Made by a program: the position numbers and the translations under genes
Assembly (NCBI GenBank): GCA_002319885.1
Contig: DCFT01000028.1
Span: forward strand, 182,891 to 190,101
Length of the DNA: 7,211 bases
Direction: 5' to 3'
From: Bacteroidales bacterium UBA1797
GTDB lineage: Bacteria > Bacteroidota > Bacteroidia > Bacteroidales > VadinHA17
Part shown: positions 1 to 6,779 of the stretch, one piece after another
How the letters are laid out: every line of letters starts with the position of its first letter
How positions within the stretch are numbered: the stretch's first letter is position 1
Notes under the pieces: generated by a model
What the model was told of the DNA's origin: nothing
The model's database searches: none
Seen by the model: the letters and a program-made list of their open reading frames with translations, nothing else

Positions 1-25
1 CCCTTAGTCCCTTAGTCCCTTAGTC
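1..25. repeat. 8-bp tandem repeat (CCCTTAGT)x3 at the window edge
   Basis: The unit CCCTTAGT occurs three times without error at 1-8, 9-16 and 17-24, followed by one more C. The array may continue to the left, outside the window. It starts 15 bases beyond the trmD stop codon, in non-coding DNA. Short arrays like this typically change length by slippage. No function can be read from it. A weak hairpin (ATCAG, loop GCCGA, CTGAT, 26-40) lies between the array and the stop codon but lacks a T-tract. Confidence 0.85.
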
Positions 26-39
26 ATCAGGCCGACTGA

Positions 40-732
40 TCATCCATTCTCATCATCATCATGGAGAAGGTCAGGCCTTAGTCTTTTTGTCCTTTCTTCC
101 GACTGCTCATGCTTCCAGTTTTCGATTTTTGCGGCATGACCTGAAAGAAGTATATCGGGTACCTTCCAGCCATTAAAATCAGCGGGTCGTGTATACACAG
201 GGGGAGCAAGAAGATCATCCTGGAATGAATCGGACAATGCTGACTGTTCATCTGACAGGGCACCCGGCAGAAGTCTTACAATAGCATCAGTAATAGCAGC
301 TGCAGGCAGTTCTCCTCCCGAAAGGACATAGTCTCCTATCGATATCTCCCTTGTCACAAGAAAGTCACGTATTCTCTGATCCACACCTTTATAATGGCCG
401 GCAAGTATTATTATATTTTGTTTAAGCGAAAGCTGGTTTGCTAACCTCTGGGTAAATTTTTCTCCGTCAGGTGAAGTATAGATTATTTCGTCATACTCCC
501 GCTCACTCCTGAGTTTTTCAATAGCCTTAAAAACAGGTTCGATCATCATAACCATTCCTGCTCCTCCTCCGAATGCATAATCATCCACACTCTTGTACCT
601 GTCATTCGTAAAATCCCTGAGATTGACAATATTTATTTCAACAAGCTTTTTCTCCCTTGCCCTTTTAACTATTGAATGATTGAAGGGGCTCTCGAGTAAT
701 TCAGGAAGCACTGTAATAATATCAATTCTCAT
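40..732 (-). CDS. trmD: tRNA (guanine37-N1)-methyltransferase TrmD
   Basis: TrmD transfers a methyl group from S-adenosylmethionine to N1 of G37, next to the anticodon in a subset of tRNAs, which prevents +1 frameshifting. It is a cytoplasmic homodimer of the SPOUT (trefoil knot) class. The protein is 230 residues, a normal length. Visible signatures are the N-terminal MRIDIITVLPE, the glycine-rich DDYAFGGGAGMVM (50-62), the cofactor-knot segments AGHYKGVDQR (111-120) and SIGDYVLSGGE (131-141), and SDSF with Asp168, which by motif matches the catalytic Asp169 of E. coli TrmD. The C-terminal part has YTRPADFNGWKVP and LLSGH, then an acidic tail (HDDDENG). I chose the ATG at 732: it gives the standard MRIDIITVLP start, whereas extension to a TTG at 759 adds nine atypical residues. 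No Shine-Dalgarno is present. The usual rimM/rplS partners are not in view, and the gene stands divergent from the cysteine-cluster gene. Confidence 0.97.
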   Translation of the reverse strand: MRIDIITVLPELLESPFNHSIVKRAREKKLVEINIVNLRDFTNDRYKSVDDYAFGGGAGMVMMIEPVFKAIEKLRSEREYDEIIYTSPDGEKFTQRLANQLSLKQNIIILAGHYKGVDQRIRDFLVTREISIGDYVLSGGELPAAAITDAIVRLLPGALSDEQSALSDSFQDDLLAPPVYTRPADFNGWKVPDILLSGHAAKIENWKHEQSEERTKRLRPDLLHDDDENG

Positions 733-805
733 CAGACTTATTTTTTGTAAAAATAACAATAAATATACCTCTCAGGTTTCTTTTCTCTATGATACTAAAT
801 GTTTT

Positions 806-828
806 CCTTCGTGTTACTTTGTGGTTTA
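806..828. repeat. Degenerate CTTYGTG-type dispersed repeat remnant
   Basis: CTTCGTG (807-813) and CTTTGTG (817-823) recur with a 10-base period and are followed by GTTTA. On the other strand this reads as ACCACAAAGTAACACGAAGG. From general familiarity, it resembles the CACAAAG/CACGAAG intergenic repeats scattered through many environmental bacterial genomes. It sits in the 142-bp gap between the divergent trmD and cysteine-cluster genes. Only one short stretch is present, so membership of a family is an inference. Confidence 0.4.
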
Positions 829-836
829 TGGATTTT

Positions 837-870
837 TTTGAAAAACACTTTGTAGTATTTGATATATTTG
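837..870 (+). promoter_or_regulatory. Candidate Bacteroidota-type promoter for the cysteine-cluster gene
   Basis: TATATTTG at 863-870 is an exact match to the Bacteroidota -7 consensus TAnnTTTG. A TTTG at 837-840 could be the -33 box, but the 22-base spacing is slightly longer than the usual 19 to 21. The -7 box ends only 4 bases before the ATG at 875. Transcription would therefore start at or just after the start codon, giving a leaderless or almost leaderless mRNA, or else the match is chance in AT-rich DNA. Confidence 0.3.
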
Positions 871-874
871 CCGG

Positions 875-1117
875 ATGAATTGCAGAGAAAATTGCGGAGC
901 CTGTTGCATTGCGCTTTCAATATCTTCGCCTATACCAGGAATGGCTGGAGGTAAACCGGCAGGCGTCAGATGTATTCATTTGCTTGAAGATTACCGGTGT
1001 GATATTTATAATGGTCCCGGTTATCCTCCTGTATGCGCCGGGTTCAAAGCTGAAAAGGAGTTTTGTGGTTCGAGCAGAGAGGAAGCAATGAAGATATTAT
1101 ATTCGCTGTCAGAATAG
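875..1117 (+). CDS. Small YkgJ-type cysteine-cluster protein (putative metal binder)
   Basis: An 80-residue soluble protein with eight cysteines (3, 7, 10, 11, 33, 42, 54, 64). The N-terminal C-x3-C-x2-CC cluster, followed by IALSISSPIPGM, a GKPAGVRC segment and a late C-G-S-S-R segment, is the pattern of the short YkgJ/CxxCxxCC family (UPF0153 type), which is widespread in bacteria and assumed to bind zinc or an iron-sulfur centre. No enzymatic role is established, and I infer none. The length is normal for the short version, so the gene appears complete. There is no signal peptide or membrane segment. No Shine-Dalgarno precedes the ATG, but the family motif begins at residue 3, which supports this start. 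It stands alone on its strand: trmD diverges from it and the amidohydrolase converges on it, so the context gives no functional hint. Confidence 0.85.
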   Translation: MNCRENCGACCIALSISSPIPGMAGGKPAGVRCIHLLEDYRCDIYNGPGYPPVCAGFKAEKEFCGSSREEAMKILYSLSE

Positions 1118-1142
1118 TTGTAAGTTTGTAAAAACCAATAAG

Positions 1143-1273
1143 GTAGAAAAAGATTGCTTCGTTTCGCCCGCAATGACGGTGCGAGTAAGTTTATTCCTAT
1201 ACTGAACCCTACGAAATTAAATAAAATTGTTGATCATTGCGAGGAGCGAAGCGACGAAGCAACCCTTTTCTAC
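1143..1273. repeat. Inverted pair of a dispersed intergenic repeat (CATTGCGAGG/CGAAGCAA type)
   Basis: The outer arms GTAGAAAAAGATTGCTTCGT (1143-1162) and ACGAAGCAACCCTTTTCTAC (1254-1273) are reverse complements at 18 of 20 positions. Inner arms CGCAATGA (1169-1176) and TCATTGCG (1234-1241) also pair perfectly. The right copy carries the full core (CATTGCGAGGAGCGAAGCG, then ACGAAGCAA); the left copy lacks about six bases in the middle. About 57 unpaired bases lie between. I recognise the core as a type of repeat scattered through intergenic DNA in many unrelated bacteria. Here it fills the gap between two convergent genes, and the right end includes the amidohydrolase stop codon. As RNA it could fold into a long imperfect hairpin and might help end transcription, though there is no clean U-tract. 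Confidence 0.75.
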
Positions 1274-2958
1274 TTTCCCGACGCATATACAACTTTTCCT
1301 CCAACAATTGTATAATCCACTTTTGTAGTCATAATTTCATTTTCAGGAATTGTCAGTAAATCCTTATCCAGTATTACAATATCTGCCAGATAGCCGGTTT
1401 TTATCATTCCTTTCCTGTTTTCCATAAACTGTGCATATGCTGATCCCAGAGTATAGTATTTTATGGCATCTTCCATACTGATCTTTTGCTCGGGATGCCA
1501 GCCTTCTCCCTTTTCTCCGAGCCTGTCCTTGCGGGTGACAGCAGCATAAAGGCCTTCCATCGGATTAAGCGGTTCTACCTGGTAATCTGTACCAAATGCC
1601 AGTACTGCCCCGGCATCCGCAAGACTTTTCCATGGATATGCACCCTTTGCCCTTTCCGGACCAATACGTTTATCGCAGAATTTTTTGTCGGAGATACAAT
1701 GAGTAGGTTGCATAGAAGCAATTACTCCAAGCCTGGCAAAGCGTGGAATATCATTTGCCTGAAGTGTTTGGGCATGTTCTACCCGGTGTCGGCTGTCGCG
1801 TTTCCCGTTTAAAAGTTCAGCTTTCTCATAAGCATTCAATACCCAGTTATTAGCTTTATCGCCAATTGCATGAATTCCTATCTGAAAACCTGACTTGTCT
1901 GCCGCAAGAACCATTTTCTCCATCTCTTCATAAGGTATCAAAGCGAGTCCTGATGTAGATGGGTTATCACTATAAGGTTCAAACATTAATGCAGTTCCTG
2001 ATCCTAAAGTGCCATCCATAAAAGCCTTTAGGTATCCGAATCTTATCCAGTTGGACTCTCGCGGATAACGTTTTTCAAGTTCAATATATGTATTAAGCAG
2101 GGTGGTATCGGCGGTGAGTGATTTTCCGATATCTATCCTGCACGTCAAATCACCATTTTTTTTAAGTTTTTCATAGGTTTCGAAATCCGCGGCTCCCGGT
2201 ATCTGTATACTGGTAACGCCATACTGACGGGCTTCCTTCAATGCAAGAAGATATCCCTGCCATAATCTTGCAGATTCCTCCTCAGTTGTCCTTGATGGTT
2301 TAACTTCACCTGTTTTGATCAGCATCTCAGCATTTTCTTTAAGAATGCCGGTTGGTTCACCGGTTACCGGATCCTTTTGAATAACTCCGCCAAAAGGATC
2401 AGGAGTATCTTTTGTTATGTTTGAAGCTTTAAGAATGTATGAATTTACAAGAACTGAATGTCCGTCTGCCCTGCTGAGCATCACCGGATTATCCGGAGAT
2501 ACCCTGTCAAGAAGTTCCTTTGTCGGCCATTTTTTGTCGAAAAACATCTCATGTTCCCAATGTCCGCCTTGTATAAGCTCTCCCGGTTTTGATTTTTCAA
2601 CCTGGGCTTTAACTTTCCGCGTTATTACTGCGGGATCAGTGGTATAACGCAGTTCAATGTAATCGGGATCGAGGGGACCAAAATGAGCGTGGGCATCATT
2701 AAAACCAGGGATTACAAGTCTTCCGCGAGCGTCAATAATTTTTGTGACTCCTTCTTCAATATATGCCGATATTTCTTTTGTTGTTCCTGTTGCAATTATC
2801 ATTTCTCCTTTGACAGCAATAGCCTGGGCGTCAGGATTATCTTTATTAATTGTAAGAACCCTGCCGTTTATAATTACAAGATCGGCCTTCTTATTTTGAG
2901 TGAATGATCCGGTTATTACCATAATTATTACTGATAATGAGATAATTAAATTCTTCAT
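1270..2958 (-). CDS. Exported YtcJ-like metal-dependent amidohydrolase
   Basis: A 562-residue member of amidohydrolase family 3 (YtcJ/NfdA type), a metal-dependent hydrolase probably acting on an amide, formamide or imide bond. The substrate cannot be told from sequence. Residues 1-20 (MKN, hydrophobic run, GSFT) form a Sec signal peptide with no lipobox cysteine, so a periplasmic location is likely. A small beta-domain (about 25-85) is followed by the metal-binding HAH at 90-92 in GFNDAHAHFG. Lys311 in LKAFMDG is a candidate bridging lysine. His363 (GIHAIGDKAN), His395 (VEHAQTL) and Asp458 (FGTDYQVEPLNP) complete the expected metal-site set. The C-terminal segment (about 520-562) returns to the beta-domain (ADIVILDKDLL, then VGGKVVY). 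All key residues appear present and the length is usual. No Shine-Dalgarno precedes the ATG, and an AT-rich palindrome lies 2 bp upstream. The gene diverges from dapB and appears to be a single-gene unit. Confidence 0.9.
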   Translation of the reverse strand: MKNLIISLSVIIMVITGSFTQNKKADLVIINGRVLTINKDNPDAQAIAVKGEMIIATGTTKEISAYIEEGVTKIIDARGRLVIPGFNDAHAHFGPLDPDYIELRYTTDPAVITRKVKAQVEKSKPGELIQGGHWEHEMFFDKKWPTKELLDRVSPDNPVMLSRADGHSVLVNSYILKASNITKDTPDPFGGVIQKDPVTGEPTGILKENAEMLIKTGEVKPSRTTEEESARLWQGYLLALKEARQYGVTSIQIPGAADFETYEKLKKNGDLTCRIDIGKSLTADTTLLNTYIELEKRYPRESNWIRFGYLKAFMDGTLGSGTALMFEPYSDNPSTSGLALIPYEEMEKMVLAADKSGFQIGIHAIGDKANNWVLNAYEKAELLNGKRDSRHRVEHAQTLQANDIPRFARLGVIASMQPTHCISDKKFCDKRIGPERAKGAYPWKSLADAGAVLAFGTDYQVEPLNPMEGLYAAVTRKDRLGEKGEGWHPEQKISMEDAIKYYTLGSAYAQFMENRKGMIKTGYLADIVILDKDLLTIPENEIMTTKVDYTIVGGKVVYASGK

Positions 2959-2960
2959 AC

Positions 2961-2978
2961 CATAAAATTTATTTTATG
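2961..2978. promoter_or_regulatory. Perfect AT-rich palindrome 2 bp upstream of the amidohydrolase start
   Basis: CATAAAAT, TT, ATTTTATG form a perfect inverted repeat with 8-bp arms, ending two bases from the start codon of the minus-strand amidohydrolase gene. A TATATTTC, one base off the TAnnTTTG -7 box, lies just upstream on the minus strand (2978-2985), so the palindrome would sit at the transcription start and in the 5' leader. It could be an operator or a start-masking hairpin, or chance in very AT-rich DNA. No good -33 box was found. Confidence 0.35.
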
Positions 2979-3006
2979 AAATATAGGAATTTTTTTTATT
3001 TGTTTT

Positions 3007-3044
3007 GTTTTGTAGAGACGTAGCATGCTACGTCTCTACAAAAC
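3007..3044. repeat. Perfect 38-bp palindrome, copy 1 of the GCATGC-centred family
   Basis: Arms of 19 bases (3007-3025 and 3026-3044) are exact reverse complements with no spacer. Each arm reads GTTTTGTAGAGACGTAGCA inward, and the centre is GCATGC. The outer GTTTT/AAAAC may be local; the 30-bp core (3011-3040) is shared with the element at 6809-6838. It lies in the divergent gap between the amidohydrolase gene and dapB, about 50 bp and 125 bp from the two starts. On either strand the RNA would form a very stable hairpin. I recognise this type (GTAGRGACGT, GCATGC, ACGTCYCTAC) as a dispersed intergenic palindrome seen in cyanobacteria and Bacteroidota. No transposase is encoded nearby. Confidence 0.9.
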
Positions 3045-3168
3045 TACAATACCCAAATTGGTAAAAATATTTATTAAAATCAAAATTTTAACTTCTCTTT
3101 AAGAATTTAATTGAATTTTGATGTTGTATGGTGTTATAAAACAGGTAATTTCGCAAAAACAATCAATT

Positions 3169-3885
3169 ATGAACATTGCATTAATAGGTTATGGACGCAT
3201 GGGGCATGAAATTGAGTCCATAGCCATTAAACGTGGACATTTTATAAAACTCATTGTAGATCAGTATAATGAAAGTGACCTGAAAAGTTCTAATCTAAAA
3301 GGAATTGATATTGCAATTGAGTTTACATCTCCTTCTGCCGCGTTTGAAAATATAACAAAATGTCTAAGCGAAAAAGTTCCTGTTGTATCGGGCACTACCG
3401 GATGGCTGGAAAAGTACAATGAGGCAGCAGAAGTGTGTAAAATAAATAAGACAGCCTTCATTCACTCTTCAAATTTCAGTATAGGTGTCAACCTGCTTTT
3501 TATGCTCAATAGCGAACTGGCAAAACAAATGGAACGATATCATAACTATGATGTATCAATTGAAGAGATTCATCATACAAAAAAGCTCGATGCACCTAGT
3601 GGCACAGCTATCACTCTTGCAGAAGATATTATTGAAAACCATTCGAAGTATGAAAAATGGTGTAGTGAAATGAATAAAACGAATTTTTGCATACCTATAC
3701 GTTCTGTCAGGGAAGGAGATGTTCCCGGCAAACATACAGTTTCCTGGGATTCTGAGACCGATACCTTAAGCCTTGTACACGAGGCTAAAAACCGGAAAGG
3801 TTTGGCTTTAGGGGCTATAGTTGCCGCAGAATTCATACATTCACGAGAAGGAGTATTCACAATGAAGGATGTTATGGGTTTCTGA
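3169..3885 (+). CDS. dapB: 4-hydroxy-tetrahydrodipicolinate reductase DapB
   Basis: DapB reduces 4-hydroxy-2,3,4,5-tetrahydrodipicolinate with NAD(P)H in the cytoplasm, a step of lysine and meso-diaminopimelate synthesis. The protein is 238 residues. The Rossmann domain starts at once with ALIGYGRMG (4-12), the glycine-rich dinucleotide loop. SGTTGW and SSNFSIGVN follow. The catalytic and substrate-binding stretch is EEIHHTKKLDAPSGTA, with the His pair and the Lys two residues before Asp matching E. coli His159/160 and Lys163. REGDVPGKHTV and the closing VFTMKDVMGF are also family features. I chose the ATG at 3169 because it gives the standard MNIALIGYGRMG start; a TTG at 3118 or ATG at 3121 would add an unconserved extension. 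There is no Shine-Dalgarno. A weak promoter (GTTG at 3123-3126, 19 bases, TAATTTCG at 3146-3153) is possible. lepB follows 38 bases after the stop, suggesting co-transcription. Confidence 0.96.
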   Translation: MNIALIGYGRMGHEIESIAIKRGHFIKLIVDQYNESDLKSSNLKGIDIAIEFTSPSAAFENITKCLSEKVPVVSGTTGWLEKYNEAAEVCKINKTAFIHSSNFSIGVNLLFMLNSELAKQMERYHNYDVSIEEIHHTKKLDAPSGTAITLAEDIIENHSKYEKWCSEMNKTNFCIPIRSVREGDVPGKHTVSWDSETDTLSLVHEAKNRKGLALGAIVAAEFIHSREGVFTMKDVMGF

Positions 3886-3923
3886 ACCCTTATATTCTCT
3901 TAACCGATTGAAACAGATTTGCT

Positions 3924-5312
3924 ATGAAAAATATCCTTCAGAAGAAGTATTTAAAATTTTGTATTATTTCTATTCTTTATATTCTTGTTGTATTCTGGAT
4001 AGGGAATTTCTGGTTTTTAATAGGCCTGGTGGTAATATATGATTTAAATGTATCAGAAAAAGTGAATTGGACATTCTGGAAAAAGAGGCATGGAAAGAAC
4101 AGTGCTTTTATCGAATGGCTTGATGCTTTGATTTTTGCTGTTATAGCTGTAACTCTGATAAATATCTTCCTGTTTCAGAATTATAAGATCCCAACAGGAT
4201 CGATGGAAAAATCATTATTGATTGGAGACAGGTTATTTGTCAGTAAGTTGGCTTATGGTCCAAGAATGCCCAATACACCAATTGCAATACCTTTTACACC
4301 AAATATGATACCCGGGTCAACAGCCCGCTCATGGTCCAATCTTATTATATTGCCATATAAACGTCTGGCTGGTCTGGGCAGGGTAAAAAATAATGATCCG
4401 GTTGTTTTTAATTTTCCTGCCGGCGATACTGTCGTTATTGAAGATCAGGTAACAAGCTATTACGAAATTGTAAGAAGTACAGCGCGGGATATTAAACAAA
4501 GAGAACAGTATTTGAAGGACACATCAAAAACAGACAATTATTTTCTTAGCCTGGCCCGAAAAGAAGTTTGGGCAAATAACCATATTGTCTACCGTCCGGT
4601 TGACAGAAGGGATAATTATGTAAAAAGATGTATCGGAATTCCGGGCGATACAGTAAAGATAATCTCAGGAAACCTTTTTATCAACGGAAAACCTGTACCC
4701 GAAAACGCGACACAACAAACAGACTATATTGTGACTACTAACGGAGATATGATTAATCCAAAAGCGTTTGAACGGCTGGGAATTTACAGGGCTGATCAGA
4801 TAATGATATCAGGTTCAGAATATTTATTGCCACTAACAAGGTCAGCAGCAGCTGCTTTATCAAAATTCACTAATGTTACCGGTGTTTCACCTGTAGTCGA
4901 AAAATATGGTCAGTTTTCTCCCCAGATCTTTCCGAATAATCCTTCTTTCAGATGGAATGAGGACAATTTTGGACCATTATGGATACCTGCCAGAGGATCT
5001 GTTGTAAAACTGGATACCAGCAATATTTGTCTTTATGAACGGATAATAGGAGTGTATGAACATAATGATTTAAAGATTAAGGGTGATAAAATATATATAA
5101 ATGATTTACCCGTTGATCATTATACTTTTAAGATGGATTATTATTGGATGATGGGAGATAACAGGCATAAATCGTCCGATTCAAGGTATTGGGGCTTCGT
5201 GCCGGAAGATCATATTATAGGCAAACCGGTTTTCATCTGGCTTTCAACTGATAAAGAATTATCGGGACTAAGGTCGATAAGGTTTGGCCGATTATTTAAG
5301 AAAATCGTTTAA
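3924..5312 (+). CDS. lepB: Type I signal peptidase LepB, first tandem copy
   Basis: Leader peptidase, a Ser/Lys protease of the inner membrane with its catalytic domain in the periplasm, cutting signal peptides from exported preproteins. The protein is 462 residues, longer than E. coli LepB (324), as is common in Bacteroidota. Hydrophobic segments lie at about 11-40 (possibly a hairpin of two short helices) and 65-84. Box B is IPTGSMEKSLLIGD with nucleophile Ser93. Box C is NDPVVFNFP (157-165). Box D is DNYVKRCIGIPGD with general base Lys234. Box E is MGDNRHKSSDSRYWGFVP (410-427). An insert of roughly 165 residues separates boxes D and E, and another of about 60 lies between C and D; these account for the extra length. 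The catalytic dyad is intact, so it should be active. It lies 38 bases after dapB and 75 bases before its paralogue. Confidence 0.95.
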   Translation: MKNILQKKYLKFCIISILYILVVFWIGNFWFLIGLVVIYDLNVSEKVNWTFWKKRHGKNSAFIEWLDALIFAVIAVTLINIFLFQNYKIPTGSMEKSLLIGDRLFVSKLAYGPRMPNTPIAIPFTPNMIPGSTARSWSNLIILPYKRLAGLGRVKNNDPVVFNFPAGDTVVIEDQVTSYYEIVRSTARDIKQREQYLKDTSKTDNYFLSLARKEVWANNHIVYRPVDRRDNYVKRCIGIPGDTVKIISGNLFINGKPVPENATQQTDYIVTTNGDMINPKAFERLGIYRADQIMISGSEYLLPLTRSAAAALSKFTNVTGVSPVVEKYGQFSPQIFPNNPSFRWNEDNFGPLWIPARGSVVKLDTSNICLYERIIGVYEHNDLKIKGDKIYINDLPVDHYTFKMDYYWMMGDNRHKSSDSRYWGFVPEDHIIGKPVFIWLSTDKELSGLRSIRFGRLFKKIV

Positions 5313-5370
5313 CAGGTGTCAATTGTGTAAGTAGTATGTTTCTGATTATTATTTCTATTTTTACCGACTC

Positions 5371-5387
5371 AATAAAACAGTTTTATT
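5371..5387 (+). promoter_or_regulatory. AT-rich inverted repeat abutting the second lepB start
   Basis: AATAAAA (5371-5377), CAG, TTTTATT (5381-5387) form a 7-bp-arm hairpin whose last base touches the ATG at 5388. It occupies the place of a ribosome-binding site in the 75-bp spacer between the two lepB genes. It resembles the palindrome next to the amidohydrolase start (2961-2978). A translational role is possible, but the all A-T stem is weak and may be chance. Confidence 0.25.
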
Positions 5388-6770
5388 ATGAATAAACTTT
5401 TAACAAAAAAAAATATAAGGTTTGCAGTTGTTGCGTTACTTTATATTCTTGTGGTAATCTGGATTGGTAATTACTTGTTTCTGATAGGGTTAGCTGTTAT
5501 CTACGATATTTATATCAGTGAGAAAGTTAACTGGACATTCTGGAAGAAGCGAAATGGGAAAAACAGTGCTTTTATTGAATGGCTTGATGCTCTGATTTTT
5601 GCCGTGATTGCTGTTTCGCTGATAAATATTTTTCTCTTTCAGAATTACCGGATACCGACTCCATCAATGGAGAAATCTTTACTCGTAGGTGATCATCTGT
5701 TTGTGAGCAAACTTGCGTATGGCCCCAGGATGCCGAATACTCCCATAGCTTTTCCTTTTACACAGCATACAATGCCGATTATCAATGGTAAATCGTGGTC
5801 AAATCTGATAATCTGGCCTTATAAGCGACTTGCCGGACTGGGCAGAGTGAAAAATAACGATCCTATTGTTTTTAATTTCCCTGCAGGTGATACAGTTGTA
5901 GTGGAGGAACAAGCTACAAGCTATTACGAGATAGTCAGAAGGCGAGCCAGAGAGTTAAAAGAAATGGATGGTGTTTCAAACCTTAAACCAAATAATTATT
6001 ATTTGCAGGAAGCCAGAAAGGAAGTTTGGGATCATTATACAGTTATATACAGGCCCGTTGACAGAAGAGATAATTATGTGAAAAGATGTATAGGTATACC
6101 AGGAGACTCTGTGACAATCAAGAGAGGTATTCTTTATGTAAATGGGAAAGTTGTTCCGAATAACGGTACCCAGCAAACGACGTATTCTGTTACCACCAAT
6201 GGAACCACTATAAATCCTATGGCATTTGAACGTCTTGATATCTCCAAATCAGATCAGACTATGTTATCGGGTACGGTTTACCTTTTGCCTTTAACAAAAG
6301 CAAATGCCGAAGCCATTTCCAGGTTTACTAATGTTACAGAAGTATCGCCAGTGTATACCAGTAAGAATGAATATGCCCCGCATATTTTTCCATATAATCC
6401 GGTTTATGGCTGGAATGAAGATAATTATGGACCTATCTGGATACCTGTAAAAGGTGCAACTGTAAAACTCGATACCAGTAATCTCTGTCTGTACGAGCGT
6501 ATAATTAATGTGTATGAGCATAATGCTCTGAGGGTTGAAGGAAGCACAATCTATATTAATAATAAGCCTTCAGTGAGCTACAAGTTTAAGATGAATTACT
6601 ACTGGATGATGGGAGATAACCGTCATAATTCAGCGGATTCGAGGTATTGGGGCTTTGTTCCGGAAGATCATATAGTTGGCAAACCAAAGTTCATCTGGTT
6701 ATCGCTTGACAAGGAAGCCAGTGGTTTAAAAAGAATACGTTGGAACAGGATGTTTATGAAGGCGAAATAA
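5388..6770 (+). CDS. lepB: Type I signal peptidase LepB, second tandem copy
   Basis: A 460-residue paralogue of the preceding gene with the same architecture: hydrophobic segments at about 11-40 and 65-84, box B IPTPSMEKSLLVGD with Ser93, box C NDPIVFNFP, box D DNYVKRCIGIPGD with general base Lys232, and box E MGDNRHNSADSRYWGFVP (408-425). It should be an active signal peptidase. Residues 41-120 match the first copy at 71 of 80 positions by hand count. Difference is concentrated at about 121-136, 185-215 and 255-340. Near the nucleophile, PTGSM in copy 1 is PTPSM here, and GDRLF is GDHLF. Synonymous codons differ widely, so the duplication is not recent. It is probably the last gene of the dapB-lepB-lepB transcript, which then meets the bidirectional terminator at 6848-6889 before convergent rplT. 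Confidence 0.95.
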   Translation: MNKLLTKKNIRFAVVALLYILVVIWIGNYLFLIGLAVIYDIYISEKVNWTFWKKRNGKNSAFIEWLDALIFAVIAVSLINIFLFQNYRIPTPSMEKSLLVGDHLFVSKLAYGPRMPNTPIAFPFTQHTMPIINGKSWSNLIIWPYKRLAGLGRVKNNDPIVFNFPAGDTVVVEEQATSYYEIVRRRARELKEMDGVSNLKPNNYYLQEARKEVWDHYTVIYRPVDRRDNYVKRCIGIPGDSVTIKRGILYVNGKVVPNNGTQQTTYSVTTNGTTINPMAFERLDISKSDQTMLSGTVYLLPLTKANAEAISRFTNVTEVSPVYTSKNEYAPHIFPYNPVYGWNEDNYGPIWIPVKGATVKLDTSNLCLYERIINVYEHNALRVEGSTIYINNKPSVSYKFKMNYYWMMGDNRHNSADSRYWGFVPEDHIVGKPKFIWLSLDKEASGLKRIRWNRMFMKAK

Positions 6771-6779
6771 ATCCTGTTG

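Noticed and set aside
26..40. Hairpin ATCAG/CTGAT as a trmD terminator
   Set aside because: The stem is only five pairs, it overlaps the stop codon and no T-tract follows on the minus strand.
1486..1812. 108-residue open frame inside the amidohydrolase gene, plus strand
   Set aside because: It is an antisense shadow; the minus-strand frame carries all the metal-binding motifs of a complete family member.
3007..3044. The 38-bp palindrome as a CRISPR repeat or an intrinsic terminator of a nearby gene
   Set aside because: There is no spacer array, and it lies between divergent genes, so no transcript is known to end there; a dispersed palindromic element explains it better.
3074..3122. AT-rich inverted repeats upstream of dapB (TTAAAAT/ATTTTAA at 3074-3091; ATCAAAATT at 3079-3087 with AATTTTGAT at 3114-3122)
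   Set aside because: The two possible pairings exclude each other, the stems are almost all A-T, and such matches are expected by chance in DNA this AT-rich.
3123..3153. Possible dapB promoter (GTTG, 19 bases, TAATTTCG)
   Set aside because: Both boxes deviate from consensus by one base, so it is mentioned under dapB only and not called as a feature.
3573..3860. 95-residue open frame antisense to dapB
   Set aside because: It overlaps intact DapB catalytic motifs and shows no protein-like features of its own.
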